Assembly: GCF_963169125.1 (NCBI RefSeq)
Contig: NC_084795.1
Span: 96,033,411 to 96,097,410, forward strand
DNA: 64,000 nucleotides
Direction of reading: 5' to 3'
Origin: Humulus lupulus
Lineage: Eukaryota > Streptophyta > Magnoliopsida > Rosales > Cannabaceae
Part shown: positions 48,292 through 59,627 of the stretch, in pieces
How the letters are laid out: every line of letters begins with the position of its first letter
How positions within the stretch are numbered: the first letter of the stretch is position 1
Notes under the pieces: generated by a model
Databases searched by the model: none
The model's input: the letters and a program-made list of their open reading frames with translations, nothing else
What the model was told of the DNA's origin: nothing
Position numbers and translations under genes: made by a program

Positions 48292-50190
48292 TGTAACATC
48301 CCAAAAATGCTATTAGGGTTTAGAGCCTTGATTAGCGTGCCGGGATGGCATAATTGGATATATGTGTGACTATGTGGCATGCATGATTTATATAATAATA
48401 TGAATATATTTATATGCATGTTTATGCGCATTAAATATGCATGTGGGCCCGTTCTTGCTTATGAGGGCATATCTGTAATTTTGGCCTGTTGCAGGCATAA
48501 ACGTGATTATATGTGTTAAATGATTAAGACCACATTATTAGGAGGATATATTTGCAATATACGGCTCGAGGCGATCCAAGTGAGCGAATTAGCGGAATAG
48601 TCACAACAAGGTATAATACCCGGCTCGGGGTGAGCTTAGGGGTATTTTGGGAAGTTTAATGTATATTTGAGATTTATTGAGTAATGAGAAAGTATTTGGT
48701 AGTTAGTTGGGCATGATAGGATTAATTCGGAATTTGTAGGATGATTCGAGGAATTAACAGGAAACAGGGAAAATGACCATTTTACCCATAAGAGCAATTA
48801 GAGGGTTGGGTTGTCTTGAGTGGTGTTTTGATCTTTTGGTTAAAAGGTATATTCAGCTAAGACTCTAGGAAACAATCAGAACTTAACAGAAACCTCTCAA
48901 GCACTCTCTCTCCCTCTCTTGTGCCTAGGGGAGTTTTGAACTTTGGAAGAGAAACATAAGGAATTAGGCTTCAGGGCTAGGGGAACTAAGGCTAGGATTT
49001 TGAGGTGCAGCTTAGGGACATCATCAGCATCATCAAGGTAAGGGTTAAATTTCAATTGTTGGGTGGAAATCTGCTGTTGTTGTGGGAGTTTATAACCTTT
49101 TAAGTTTAGTTGGGAAAAATGCTGAGAAACCAAGGGATTTCTGGGTTCACGAGGGCACGCCGCGATCTACTTCATGGGCGTCGCGACTTGCGTGCCCTAG
49201 AAGGCCCTGGGGGGCTTGCTGACTTGTGGGTGTGCCGCGACCTTAGGGGGCAAGTCGCAGTCCACCTCCCCCTAGAGAAAAAGGGTAGTATTTCTTTCCA
49301 AAGCATTTAATTGGATGTGATTTTGATAGTTATCCATTGACACTTGTGACTAGGGTTACCGTTAAGGCTCAAGATTGAGGATCGTGCTCGAGACCGCTTC
49401 ATATCCTCTGCTCAGGACTCGAGGTAAGAAAACTGTACCAAGTAGTTGTGAATGGGACTAAGATTCCCTGTAAATGAACATGTGTTATGTAATTTACATA
49501 TCTGTTATGTGTAATGTGAAAGTACGACGTAAGGGATTCTGGGCTGATGATAAGCGTACTGAACGCAGCTCGGCCTAGCGAGTCGGGATCAGCTTACTAA
49601 CCAAAGGGCTCGGCCTAAGGGTGCTGACACATAAATATATGTATTAAAGATTGATTTATATGTTTGGAAGTATATGTTTACTGTTGCCTAATTTATTGCT
49701 TGTACTATTTTGTTTGTTGAACTAGTTGATTTAAAGTTTACTATGTACTTTCTGTGTTATCTATGCTTGTTGATTAAAGTTTTCTTGCTAAGCTTGGCTC
49801 ACGGGTGCTATGTGGTGTGGGTAAAGGCAAGGGAAAGCTAGACCAACCATGAGTTAGAGAGCTTTGGGGGCAAAGTGTACATCAACTGCTGCTCGACCGC
49901 CATGGGCGAGGGAATTACAGGGACTAGAGCTCATACTTGTAATTTGCCAATTAGACTAGCTACTTTTGTGTTAACTTTTTAGGGTTATATCCACCATGTA
50001 AATTTATTTTTGGGATCCCATGTATCAAACTCTTATTTTAATAAAAATTGACCATTTTACAATCGAAATATTTTAACCCTAACCTGTCACTTGACTTTAG
50101 AAACACATTTTTGTTCAAACGACTTGATTAGCAAGCCTTGCACTATTCTAAACACACAGTGTAATGCTCTTGGTTATCCAGGGCATTACA
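48292..50190 (+). repeat. 5' LTR of element F
   Basis: 1,899 bp (tgtaacatccc ... gggcattaca). Against the 3' LTR it has at least two internal deletions, around 49090 and around 49280, which explain most of the 320-bp length difference. Confidence 0.92.
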
Positions 50191-50215
50191 ACTTGGTATT
50201 AGTATCGTCTAGGTT
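50191..50215 (+). promoter_or_regulatory. Primer-binding site of element F (decayed iMet type)
   Basis: acttggtattagtatcgtc directly follows the 5' LTR. The first part resembles the usual acttggtatcagagc PBS with mutations. Confidence 0.65.
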
Positions 50216-50799
50216 TAAGGGTTCCTGAAGACTGGCTAGGCATGTACACTCGTTGCTAAAGACAAGCTCGACTCAGGGTTTGGGTAACCATATATGTTTG
50301 AATGTTTAAATGAACTATAAATGCTTTATCTAGACAATTAATAGGGATCCTGAGATATACTGATAGAGCCTGGCCCTTGACTGTTATGTCAATATGTTGA
50401 GGGGTGCTTATTATCATTGCTACTGTATGTGAATAATTGTTTAAATGCTTGATTGCATTATGATTGTGTGTTGTTGGTTGAGTTTCGGCCCTGGATCATG
50501 GAATGAGTATAAACCTGTTATTATTGCCTGACCAGCCAAGTCGTTGATTGCAAATAAACTTAGATAGTTATGCATCCAAGGCGATCAATTCGACTAGTCG
50601 GCATCGGGGTCGAGGCAAGATGATGAGTAGGGCAAGAACCCTCCGCCAGTTTCTGAGAATTGGCAACAGTTGCTTGTTGATAGCAAGCTACACTTCAGAG
50701 TCAGGAGGAAGAGATTCACCTTCTGAGGCAGCACGCTCTGACAGGGAGAGCTGCACCTAACTTTCCATCTATTGTGGCACCAGTTGTACACCCGCCTGA

Positions 50800-51660
50800 G
50801 ATTCGAAACAGGTCGGAGCCACTTTATGAAAGATTTAGGAGACAACATCCTCCAATCTTTGAGGGAGCACCAGATCCACTTAAGGCTGAATAGTGGATGA
50901 GTATGATCACCTCCATCCTGGATTATATGAGGGTGGAAGGTAACAACACGGTGGCTTGTGCCACCTATATGCTTAGAGAGGATGCCCACATTTAGTGGGA
51001 GGTGGCATCCCAGACTCGAGACGATACTACTCTAAGTTGGAATGAGTTCAGAGATTTGTTCAACTAGAAATACTACAACATTGTCATCAAGGTGGCAAAG
51101 GTGAATGAGTTCACTGGGCTGGTGCAGGGCAGCATAAAAGTTACTGGGTATGCCCTGAAATTTGACAAGTTAGCAAAGTTTGCACCAGATCTAGTGCCTA
51201 CAGATGCAGCTAGGCAAGATAGGTTTGTTCGAGGGCTTAATGCTATGATAGCCCAAGATGTGAGGATCACATTAGTGCCTGGGGAGACGACTTATGCCCA
51301 AGCTGTTGAGAAGGTCCTCGCTGCTGAGGAGGCACAGAACAAGATTTGGAGGGAGAATGCTGTGAGATGGGATGTTCGCAGGGTAGTGCCTCCATTTACA
51401 TGGGTCGGTAGGGGTGGAGGACCCAATGATTAGAAGAGGAAGACCCCTGACACCTCGACCATTGTTGGTTTTGATACAAGGAGCCAGGGTGTTCAGTGTG
51501 GCCCCCAGGAAGGCGATGAGTTATGGAGGAGTTGTCCAGAGTGTGCTAGATGCAGGAAGCGCCATCTGGGCGAATGCTAAGCAAAGTTTTGTTACTTGTG
51601 CAAGGTGATTGGACACCTCAAGAAGGATTACCTGACGTTGAAGAAAAAGGAACAAGGGAA
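50800..51660 (+). pseudogene. gag of element F
   Basis: Gag core blocks (RRQHPPIFEGAPDP, then TSILDYMRVEGNN, ATYMLREDAH) are followed by an open stretch (51092-51433) with RQDRFVRGLNAMIAQDVRI and YAQAVEKVLAAEE. A zinc-knuckle region lies at about 51535-51650 (CPECARCRKRHLGEC, then CKVIGHLKKDY). This is the chromovirus-type gag. Stops include the one before KYYN (51066). The start codon is not clear. Confidence 0.8.
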
Positions 51661-51699
51661 GGCAAACAGCCTGACTCCAGTTCGAGTGTTTGCCTTGAC

Positions 51700-52240
51700 A
51701 TAGGCAGAGGCTGAGGCTAGTCCCTCGATAGTGACAGGTTAACTTTCTAGCACCGGCTCTTCATATACTTTATTGATTGAATATGGTGCTACACATTCAT
51801 TTGTTTCTAGTAAAGTTATTTATAGGTTGTGTAGACCTAGTGAGTATTATACTGCGGGGTTCGGGACGATATTGCCTACAGGGGAGATTGTAGTTTCTAG
51901 GAGATGGATTAGAGCACTGCCAGTGATGGTGGATAGTAGGGAACCATCAATAGATTTGATTGAGTTTGGTATGGATGATTTTGATATGATTTTGGGGATG
52001 GATTGGCTAGTCAGATACAGGGTTACTATAGATTGCAGGAAGAAGATGGTGACTTTCGAGACAGAGGGTGAGGACCCCTTTGTTTTTGTTGGTGATATGT
52101 ACGAACCATGCATTCCTGTGATATTAACGTTGATGGCTAGGGACCTATTACAAGGAGGTTGTATAGGTTTTCTAGCTAGTGTGGTGGATACCACTAGAGT
52201 TACGCCAATGGGGCTGGGAGAGACTAGACTGTATGCGAGT
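51700..52240 (+). pseudogene. Protease of element F, interrupted by H
   Basis: The open stretch from about 51755 (157 codons from 51773) contains EYGATHSFVSS in place of the active-site DSGATHSF motif, so the catalytic Asp is lost. GMDDFDMILGMDWLVRY is the conserved downstream protease block. It ends at TSD cgagt, where solo LTR H begins. Confidence 0.85.
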
Positions 52241-53352
52241 TGTTGACCACGATTTTAGCCAACGACGAGTAGACGTCAAAACTACAGTAAGCCTTGAATA
52301 GAAAATAATGACACCAATAATTTTATAGTGGTTCAGCCCCAATTTGTTAGTAATAGCCTAATCCACTTGGAGTTTTGATATATGTGGCCTACACTTAAGA
52401 TCAGATGGACCTAAGCCAACTGAGTTTCTCAAGTGTAAATAGAAAAATACAAAGTTTCTCTCTCTAAAGAATACAAGCTTTCTCTCTCTAAGCTCTCTTA
52501 GAAAATGCCCCAACAATGCCCCAAGTAATAGTCCCATGTTCTCAAAACCAGAGAGCTCTTTTTTCTTTCAAAAGACCAGCCCCCCATAATGATGCCATGA
52601 GCCATTTATTTATAGGCTCATGGATCGTACATCAGAAATATCCCTTTGACGAGAACCTTGGTTCTTCCAACCAACATTAATTAACTAAAATATAAATAAA
52701 TTCAAATTACAACAATATAGCTATTATTCTGGGATATCTGAGAGATTCTCGCGGCAGTTGAGAATGATTCGAGTTGAAGCTGTTACTGAGATTTTACTGA
52801 AGAGTCACTAGATGGTAACTTCTGAGACTCTAATCCGTGGACCGACCAAATCCATTCCCGAAGTGACTGGTCGGCCAAGACAACTCACCAGTCGGCACAG
52901 GCAAGCACCTCTCGTCGGCATAGGCAAAGCACACCTCTAGCACACCTCTGGTCGGTATAGGCAAAGAATTCCTCTTGTACACCTCTGGTCGGTATAGGCA
53001 AAGCACTCCTATAGCACACCTCTGGTCGGCATAGGGAAAGCACGCATCTAGCACACATCTGGTCGGCATAGGGAAAGCACCTCTAGCACACATCTGACCG
53101 GCATGGAATACTATTGGTTCGGCATGGCACATCTCTGGTTGGGCGTGACACACCTCTGGTTGGGCATGACACATCTCTAGTCGGCTAAATTTACTTCCTG
53201 ACCAGTAATATCACAACTCCACATGTCAACTCCCAACTTTTTCACTTCTTTAGTCAACACATTTACTAACTATTAATGTGTCATTTACTGACCATGTATT
53301 TCCACTTTTCCCATCCTATTCCCATGTCACTGAACTAAATTTTGGGATAACA
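52241..53352 (-). repeat. Tat-type solo LTR H
   Basis: 1,112 bp, tgttgaccacg ... ttgggataaca in the + reading, with perfect TSD cgagt (52236-52240 and 53353-53357). The first 150 bp (tatagtggttc-gcccc, taatccacttg) and the last bases resemble the LTRs of B, so it derives from a related Tat family in the - orientation. It includes a minisatellite. Confidence 0.9.
52860..53185. repeat. Minisatellite in solo LTR H
   Basis: About eight imperfect units of roughly 20-45 bp on the theme ctggtcggcatagg-aaagcac-cctctagcacac follow one another. The unit core ctggtcgg is also present singly in B's LTR (actggtcgatggtcg), which suggests expansion from a resident motif. Confidence 0.85.
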
Positions 53353-53357
53353 CGAGT

Positions 53358-54270
53358 TCTTGAATGTGTTCTTGAGGATTTACTGGGATTGTCGCCACTC
53401 TGAGAGATTCAGTTCGTCATTGAGTTAGTGTCGGGTACAGAGCCAATGTCGAGGGAACCATATTGGATGGCTTCGGTAGAGCTAAAAGAGTTGAAGATAC
53501 AGTTGCAGGAACTATTGGATTTGGGATTCATCAGACCTAGGTACTCGCCATGGGGTGCTCCGGTCTTATTTGTGAAGAAGAAGGATGGGACTTTGAGAAT
53601 GTGTATAGACTACAGGGAGTTGAACAAGTTGACTATGAAGAACAAGTACCCCCTACTAAGGATAGATGACCTGTTCGACTAGCTGCAGGGTAAGACGGTA
53701 TTCTCGAAGATTGAACTTCGATCTGGTTATCACCAGCTGAGGATCAAGGATGAGGATATTCTGAAGACAGCCTTCCACGGGAGGTGTGGGCATTATGAGC
53801 TTTTGGTCATGTCGTTTGGATTGACCAATGCCCTGCAATATTTATGGATATAATGAACAAGGTGTTCAAGGATTTCTTAGATTAGTTTGTGATTGTCTTC
53901 ATCGATGACATCCTGGTTTACTCTCTTTTAGAGGCAGAGGATGAGCAGAGTCTCTGACTGGTATTGTAGAGGTTGAGGGAGCATTGACTATATGCTAAAT
54001 TTAAGAAGTGTGAGTTCTAGCTGCCGGAAGTGACATTCCTTGGACACATTGTTAGTGGGGATGGGATTAAGGTGGATCTGGCCAAGGTAGAAGCAATTAT
54101 GGATTGGCCAAGGCCAAGGAATGCCTCGGAGGTTAAGAGTTTCCTTGGATTAGTGAGATATTACAAACAATTCATGGAAGGGTTTTCAAGGATTGCCACA
54201 CCATTGACTGAGTTGACACAGAAGATAGAGTCGGCTATGCGAGATCAGTATCCTGAGTTATTCACATAAA
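53358..54270 (+). pseudogene. Reverse transcriptase of element F, fused to the 3' terminus of pol
   Basis: RT motifs: [62 protein letters not shown] (catalytic IDD at about 53900), FLGHIVSGDGI, LGLVRYYKQFMEGFS. After TPLTELTQK (about 54220) the frame passes directly to DQYPELFT-stop at 54267, close to the PPT. RNase H, integrase and any chromodomain have been deleted. Stops also occur within RT. Confidence 0.88.
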
Positions 54271-54292
54271 TTTCGAGGTTGAAATTCTCAGT

Positions 54293-54305
54293 AGGAGGGG
54301 ATAGT
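54293..54305 (+). promoter_or_regulatory. Polypurine tract of element F
   Basis: aggaggggatagt directly precedes the 3' LTR TGTAATG and is typical of Tekay-type elements. Confidence 0.8.
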
Positions 54306-56527
54306 TGTAATGTCCCAAAAATACTATTAGTGTTTAGTGCCTTGATTAGCGTGCTGGGAGGTCATAATTTGATATATGTGTGATTTATTGATTAAATGTG
54401 TGACTATGTGTCATGCATGGTTTATATGATAATATGAATATATTTATATGCATGTTTATGAATATAAAATATGCATGTGGGCCCATTCTTGTTTATAAGG
54501 GCATAAATGTGATTATATGTGTTAAATGATTGAGACCACATCATTATGTGGATAAATTCACAGTATACGGCTCGAGTCGATTCAAGTGAGTGGGTAAGTT
54601 GAATAGTCACAGCAAGGTTTAATACCCGGCTCGGGGTGAGCTTGGGGGTAGTTTGGGAACTTTAATGTATATTTGAGATTTATTGAGTAATGGGTATGTA
54701 TTTGGTAGTTAGTTGGGCATGACAAGATTAATTGGGAATTCATAGGACGATTTGAGGAACTAACGGGAAACGGGGAAAATGATTGTTTTACCGGTAATAG
54801 CAAATAGAGGGTTGGGTTGTCTTGAGGGGTTTTTTGGTCTTTTGGTTAAATGGTATATTTAACTATGACTCTAGGAAACAATCAGAACTTAGCAAAAACC
54901 TTTCAAGCACTCTCTCTACCTCTCACTCACGTTCTCTCTCTCTCCCTCTCTTGTGCCTACGGGAGTTTTGAACTTTATAAGAGAAACTTAAGGAATTAGG
55001 CTTGAGGTCTGGGGAACTAAGGCTAGGATTTTTAGGTGCAGCTGAAGGACATCATCAACATCATCAAGGTAAGCGTTAAATTTCAGTTGTTGGGTGGAAT
55101 TTTGTTGTAGTTGTGGGAGTTTATAAGCTTTCAAGTTCCAAAGGGGTTTTAATGAATTCTAGGTTTTGACAAGGATTTGGGTTAGAATTTTAGGGGATTA
55201 GGGTGATTTAAGTAGGCTATTGTGATATAATGGTCGAATTCTAGTTCTGGTGTAAGTTATGATAAATTTTTGATTAATTAAGTTGGGAAAAATGTTGAGA
55301 AACCCAAGGATTTCTGGGTTTATGGGGCGCACTGCGATCCAGTTCATGGGGGTCGCAGCCCGCGTGTCCCAGAAGGCCCTGGGGGCTTGCTAACTTGTAG
55401 GTGTGTTGTGACCTTAGGGGGCAAGTCGCGGCTCGCCTCCCCTCTGGAGCAAAAGGCTGGCGCCTCTGACTTGAGGTGGGCCATGACCCTTAGGGCTAGG
55501 TCACGGCCCCCCTAGGCAGCCATAGCCTAGGTTGGTTTTTTGGCTCGGGGATTTTAACCTAAGCGCTCGGGACAAATTCTACTACCTGATTTAGTAGAAT
55601 TCGAGGTCTCGGAGGCTAGTATTTGTTTCCAAAGAATTTATTTAGATTAGATTTTGATAGTTATCCATTGACGCTTGTGACTAGGGTTACTGTTAAGGCA
55701 TAAGATTGAGGATCGTGCTTGGGACCGCTTCATATCCTCCACTTAGGACTCTAGGTAACAAAACTACACCCAAGTAGTTGTGAATGGGACTGAGATTCTC
55801 TGTAAATGAACATATGTGTTCAATAATTTATATATCTGTTATGTGTAATGTAAGAGTACAGCCTAAGGGATCCGGGGCTGATGAAAAGCGTATTGAATGC
55901 ATCTCGGCCTAAGCGAGCAGGGATCAACTTAATAACCAGAGGGCTCGGCCTAAGGGCACAGACGCCTAAATATTTGTGTTAAAGATTGATTTATGTGTTT
56001 GGAAGTATATGTTTACTGTTGCCTAATTTATCGCTTGTACTTTGTTGTTGGTTGAACTAGTTGATTTAAAGTTTACTATGCACTTTCTGTGTTATATATG
56101 CTTGTTGATTAAGATTTTCTTGCTTACCCTTGGCTAACAGGTGCTACGTGGTGTAGGTAAAGGCAAGGGAAAGCTGGACCAACCATGAGTTAGAGAGCTT
56201 TGGGGGTTGAGTGTACATCAGCAGCTTCTCGACTGCCACGGCTAAGGGAATTACTGGGAGTAGAGCTCAAACTTATATTTTTCCATTTAGACTGGTTATT
56301 GTTGTGTTAACTTTTGAGGGCTGTATTCTCCATGTAAATCTTATCTTTTGGATCCCATGTATCAAATTCTTATTTTAATGAAAATCGACCATCTTACGAT
56401 CAAAATCTTTTAACCTTAACCTATCACTTGACTTTAGAAACACATTTATGTTCAAACGACTTGATTAGCAAGCCTTGCAATATTCTAAACACACAATGTA
56501 ACTGTCTTGGTTATCCATGGAGTTACA
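54306..56527 (+). repeat. 3' LTR of element F
   Basis: 2,222 bp (tgtaatgtccc ... ggagttaca), homologous to the 5' LTR and to solo LTRs E and G. A GC-richer block at 55310-55510 (ggggcaagtcgcgg-type words) is shared with G (43320-43540). Confidence 0.92.
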
Positions 56528-58488
56528 CAAGAATTGGAGGTGTCTAACTTTGTCTCCCATCTCACAGCTCAAGTTGGTGCCATATTGGCAAAACATGTTG
56601 GAGTTGAAGGATGTCACACGGTCTATGGGTATAAAACCCAGAGGAGGTAACTATCTCCTCAAGCAGTGAAAATAGACGTGTATTATATCTAAGTAATCCT
56701 AAAACTCTTCCCTAGTCCATTGTCAGTGCCCAATCTGGCCACAATGGAGAAGGGCCTGAGAAGCCCAGACATGCTCGGGACTTACCATATCCCCTACGTG
56801 TGACACATGGTATAGAGTAAAGAGAGAATTACCTGGGGGAAGATGAGAAACCTCCATCCTCGCCTGGAGCTCCTCCTCGAGCTCTGGTCTTCTTATGCTT
56901 CTCAAGCTGCTTCTACGGCCCGGATATTCTCCACCCGCTCCTCCGACAGCTACTAATTCAACATTGCGAAGGTGCGCCCATCAATATAATTTATGTGTCG
57001 GGATGCCATCTCCCAGAATTTCCTGGATTGACAGTACTTGGTCAGCTCCAGATTGCTGATTTTCTGCCTCGCCTGAAGAAGTCTTGACCTGATGAGGATT
57101 TCCTCTGTCACCAAAAATTTGAGCTCCAAGTCTTACACATGAAGGGATTTCATCTACTGGAGATGGTCCTAAAAAATTTGGACATATGGAGTCTGGCAGA
57201 AGGGACCTATTAAAATGAATGACTAAGTATAGAGCACAAAGTGATCAAGAAAACACAGAAAAAGGAGAATGGTCATGAAGATACTCTTCAACCTTAGAGA
57301 AGTCGAGGATCAGGTAAGGTTATTACGGGTCAAGAACCCATTCGTGAAAAAGAAGGCATCCTTGTAGTCTCAAGAATTGTTCTCGTTGTTGTGGGGAGCC
57401 TTGCAGTCGAAGGATGATGCGACATACTTTATCAAGGCATAGTACCCATCCTAGTTGGTCTTCTTCCTCAGGGTGGTACGGAAGCTGTAGAAGTACAGGA
57501 TCTCAGTCGAGGAAGGTGCAGGCCAATTCCTCTTCCAATACAAAATGTACATCCCTTCGAGCACCCAATAGGCGTTGGGGAAGAGTTTAAAAGGAGCTGT
57601 CCCTATGAACTTCAGGAAGTGAACAAAATATTAATGCAGGGGCAGGGTGGCCCCAGCCAACAGGTGGCCTTGGTGCCAAGCGCCAAATCCATTCATGCGG
57701 CAATGCACCCTCTTGGATTCCTCACAAAGGTGCACTAGACATTTTTCCCCGATAACGTAATGCCTCATGATGGGCTCCAAGGCCTCGGGGTGTCAGAGTA
57801 AGGTGTGATACTCCTTCGCTTCAAACCCATCAGTCACATACAGTTGAGTGGGGTGTTGAACAGGGCCTCGATTGACTTCATCCATGGTCAACCCCATTTG
57901 GACCGACATCATTGTCCTCTCTACTATCGGGCCATCAGTACAGACAACTAGTTCCCTAACTGGTTCTCGGGTTTCCGCCCTCATGTCATCTTGTTGTACG
58001 TAGTGTTCTTGGGCCATGTCAAGGATCTCCTAATCAAAGTGGTAAAAACCTTGTTCGTGTAGCAGTCATAGCTCCTCAAACATTTGAGAAGAAAGCCAAG
58101 CAGTTAGTATTTTGACAGAAGAAAAGAGGGCCAAACCATGAGAAACCCCTAAGACTACTACTCAGGGAGAAGAGAAGGGAATTTATAAAGACTTGGGATG
58201 TCCTCAAGACCAATGAATCAGCGCCGGAGAACACCACTGAAGATTACGAACATCGTTGGAGTCTGGGAATTTTCTAGATTCTGGTCAAATGCTTAGATAG
58301 GAAAAAAGCGCATAAGGTGTCCAGCATGCCATTTTGGCTACTTCTAACGTCAAAGTATGGCTAAGAAGACCTATAGGAGGTCGAAATAGCCTCTCCAGTG
58401 CTACAAAAAACTTGTTCCTAAGCATGCACCTAAATCTCAAATGAAACTCGACTCAAACGAAAAGCCAAACAAAACCAGTAAAAACTTA

Positions 58489-58654
58489 CTCGAAATAAGA
58501 GGATTCTCACCAATCGTCTGCAATTGCAGAGAAATCCCACGAATGGTTTAAGGTTTAGGAAGCTTAAGAAAGAAGAGAGGTTTTTTGAATTTGGAAATTT
58601 TAAATTTCGAATGGGTAAGGCTAGTACAGAGTCGGTTCTCGAGTTTTTATACTC
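58489..58654 (-). promoter_or_regulatory. Candidate promoter and first exon of element C aORF
   Basis: On the - strand, TATA box gagtataaaaactc (58654-58641) is followed 155 bp later by splice donor TTTCGA|GTAAGTTTT (GT at 58489-58488). It is equivalent in position and spacing to the A and B promoters. Confidence 0.6.
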
Positions 58655-58945
58655 ATAGAACTTAGGGGGGAGCAACCCCACCCCGACCGTCACATTTCTT
58701 ACAATGTAGGTACTCGAGAACGATCCAATGGTCAGGATTCAAAAGGCATGCATCATGATCATTAGCATTGGAAAATGACGCCTCGGGTACAGGGTGAAAG
58801 GACACATAGAGTATGGAGTGGATGTTTTGGGTCGTGGATTTGACCCCTAATTAATTGAACAGATTGACGGGCTCAGCAATAGGGAGTCAACCCATGGCAT
58901 GAATTACTCCTCATTCTAAGTCTCCACTGTCCAAGGTTGAGTGAA

Positions 58946-58960
58946 GACTTGGGGGGCAAA
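58946..58960 (+). promoter_or_regulatory. Polypurine tract of element C
   Basis: gacttggggggcaaa abuts the 3' LTR TGTTGTCC. The core is identical to B's PPT. Confidence 0.85.
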
Positions 58961-59627
58961 TGTTGTCCGTATTTTCATCACTCGACATGTGGCAATTAGG
59001 ATTAATTAACAATAAGACAAGTCATGAAGTTCTTGGAGTGTGAACTCCTTGAGGAAACCCAATCCGGCCAAGTCGTGGATATCCCCAGGTGAGGCCACGT
59101 CCCAAGGCCTGTCCTCGTGGCGAGGATGTCTCCAGGTGATGCCACGTCCTGAGAAGCTCTCTTCACTCGCCCATCTCCCAGGTCTAGGATGTCTCCAGAG
59201 ATATGTTCCCCATAAAGTTGGTACATGACTTTCTTTAATGTGCCACGTGCAATCCTCCTGTGTCGTAGTCTCTATTTAGTGCAGCCTATTTGGTATTAAT
59301 TCAGCATTAACACCCGAGAATGGGGGGAAATTTTATTAATGATTGTTGATTAACATTAATGACCCCAACCTCTATAAATAGGACTAGGGTATCTCCTTGT
59401 AAAGAGTTGAGACTTTTAGAGAGAGAAACTCTGTAACTCAGCGCAATATATACTCCACTTGAGAACAACCATTGAAACTTGCTCAAACAAGCCTCAAGCT
59501 CACTAAATATCAGAGACTCGTGGACTAGGGCTCTATTAAATCCTGAACCACATAAAATCCTTGTGTTCTTGTCTATTATTTTCTTTAAACTCTCAGATTA
59601 GGTTGATAGCGAAAAATGCAGTCAACA
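58961..59627 (+). repeat. 3' LTR of element C
   Basis: 667 bp, tgttgtccg ... gtcaaca, with TATA box ctataaatag at 59372-59381. The tail (actcgtggactaggg, ctgaaccacataaaatcc) is shared with A and with the LTR at 63225. The 5' LTR is outside the window, so the TSD (ctcct on this side) cannot be confirmed. Confidence 0.85.

Larger units (their letters stand above)
48292..56527 (+). mobile_element. Tekay/Del-like Ty3/gypsy element F, deleted for RNase H and integrase
   Basis: LTRs are at 48292-50190 and 54306-56527, with near-identical TSDs caagt (48287-48291) and caaga (56528-56532). The interior has an iMet-like PBS, gag with a zinc knuckle, protease and RT, then jumps to the 3' end. Solo LTR H interrupts protease/RT. 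The very long LTRs and the gag/RT type fit the Tekay (Del) chromovirus lineage, although no chromodomain remains. F lies in C's antisense-ORF region. Confidence 0.9.
46930..58490 (-). pseudogene. Antisense ORF (aORF) of Tat element C, split by element F
   Basis: On the - strand, after a GTAAGT donor at 58489, ATG 58017 opens MAQEHYVQQDD. The conserved domain then follows (GATLPLH, FPNAYWVLEGMYILY, ILYFYSFRTTLRKK; about 57690-57450), matching the aORF of B and A. Beyond F (48292-56527) the C-terminal Lys/Glu-rich coiled coil lies at about 47700-46930 (KITILKEKN, LEAKQKDLQEAALK). Many stops are present. The function is unknown. Homology to B is clear in the domain, weaker elsewhere. Confidence 0.65.
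28441..59627 (+). mobile_element. Tat-lineage LTR retrotransposon C (outermost; 5' end outside window)
   Basis: C reads on the + strand and is visible as blocks between later insertions: gag-protease (28441-29413), protease-RT-RNase H (38416-40520), integrase (44883-45676), 3' region and antisense ORF (45677-48291 and 56528-58490), PPT, and 3' LTR (58961-59627). Removing D at its TSD (tcccc) joins CMRF and P of the protease exactly as in B. The coding parts are the most decayed of the three Tat copies, as expected for the oldest layer. Confidence 0.85.
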
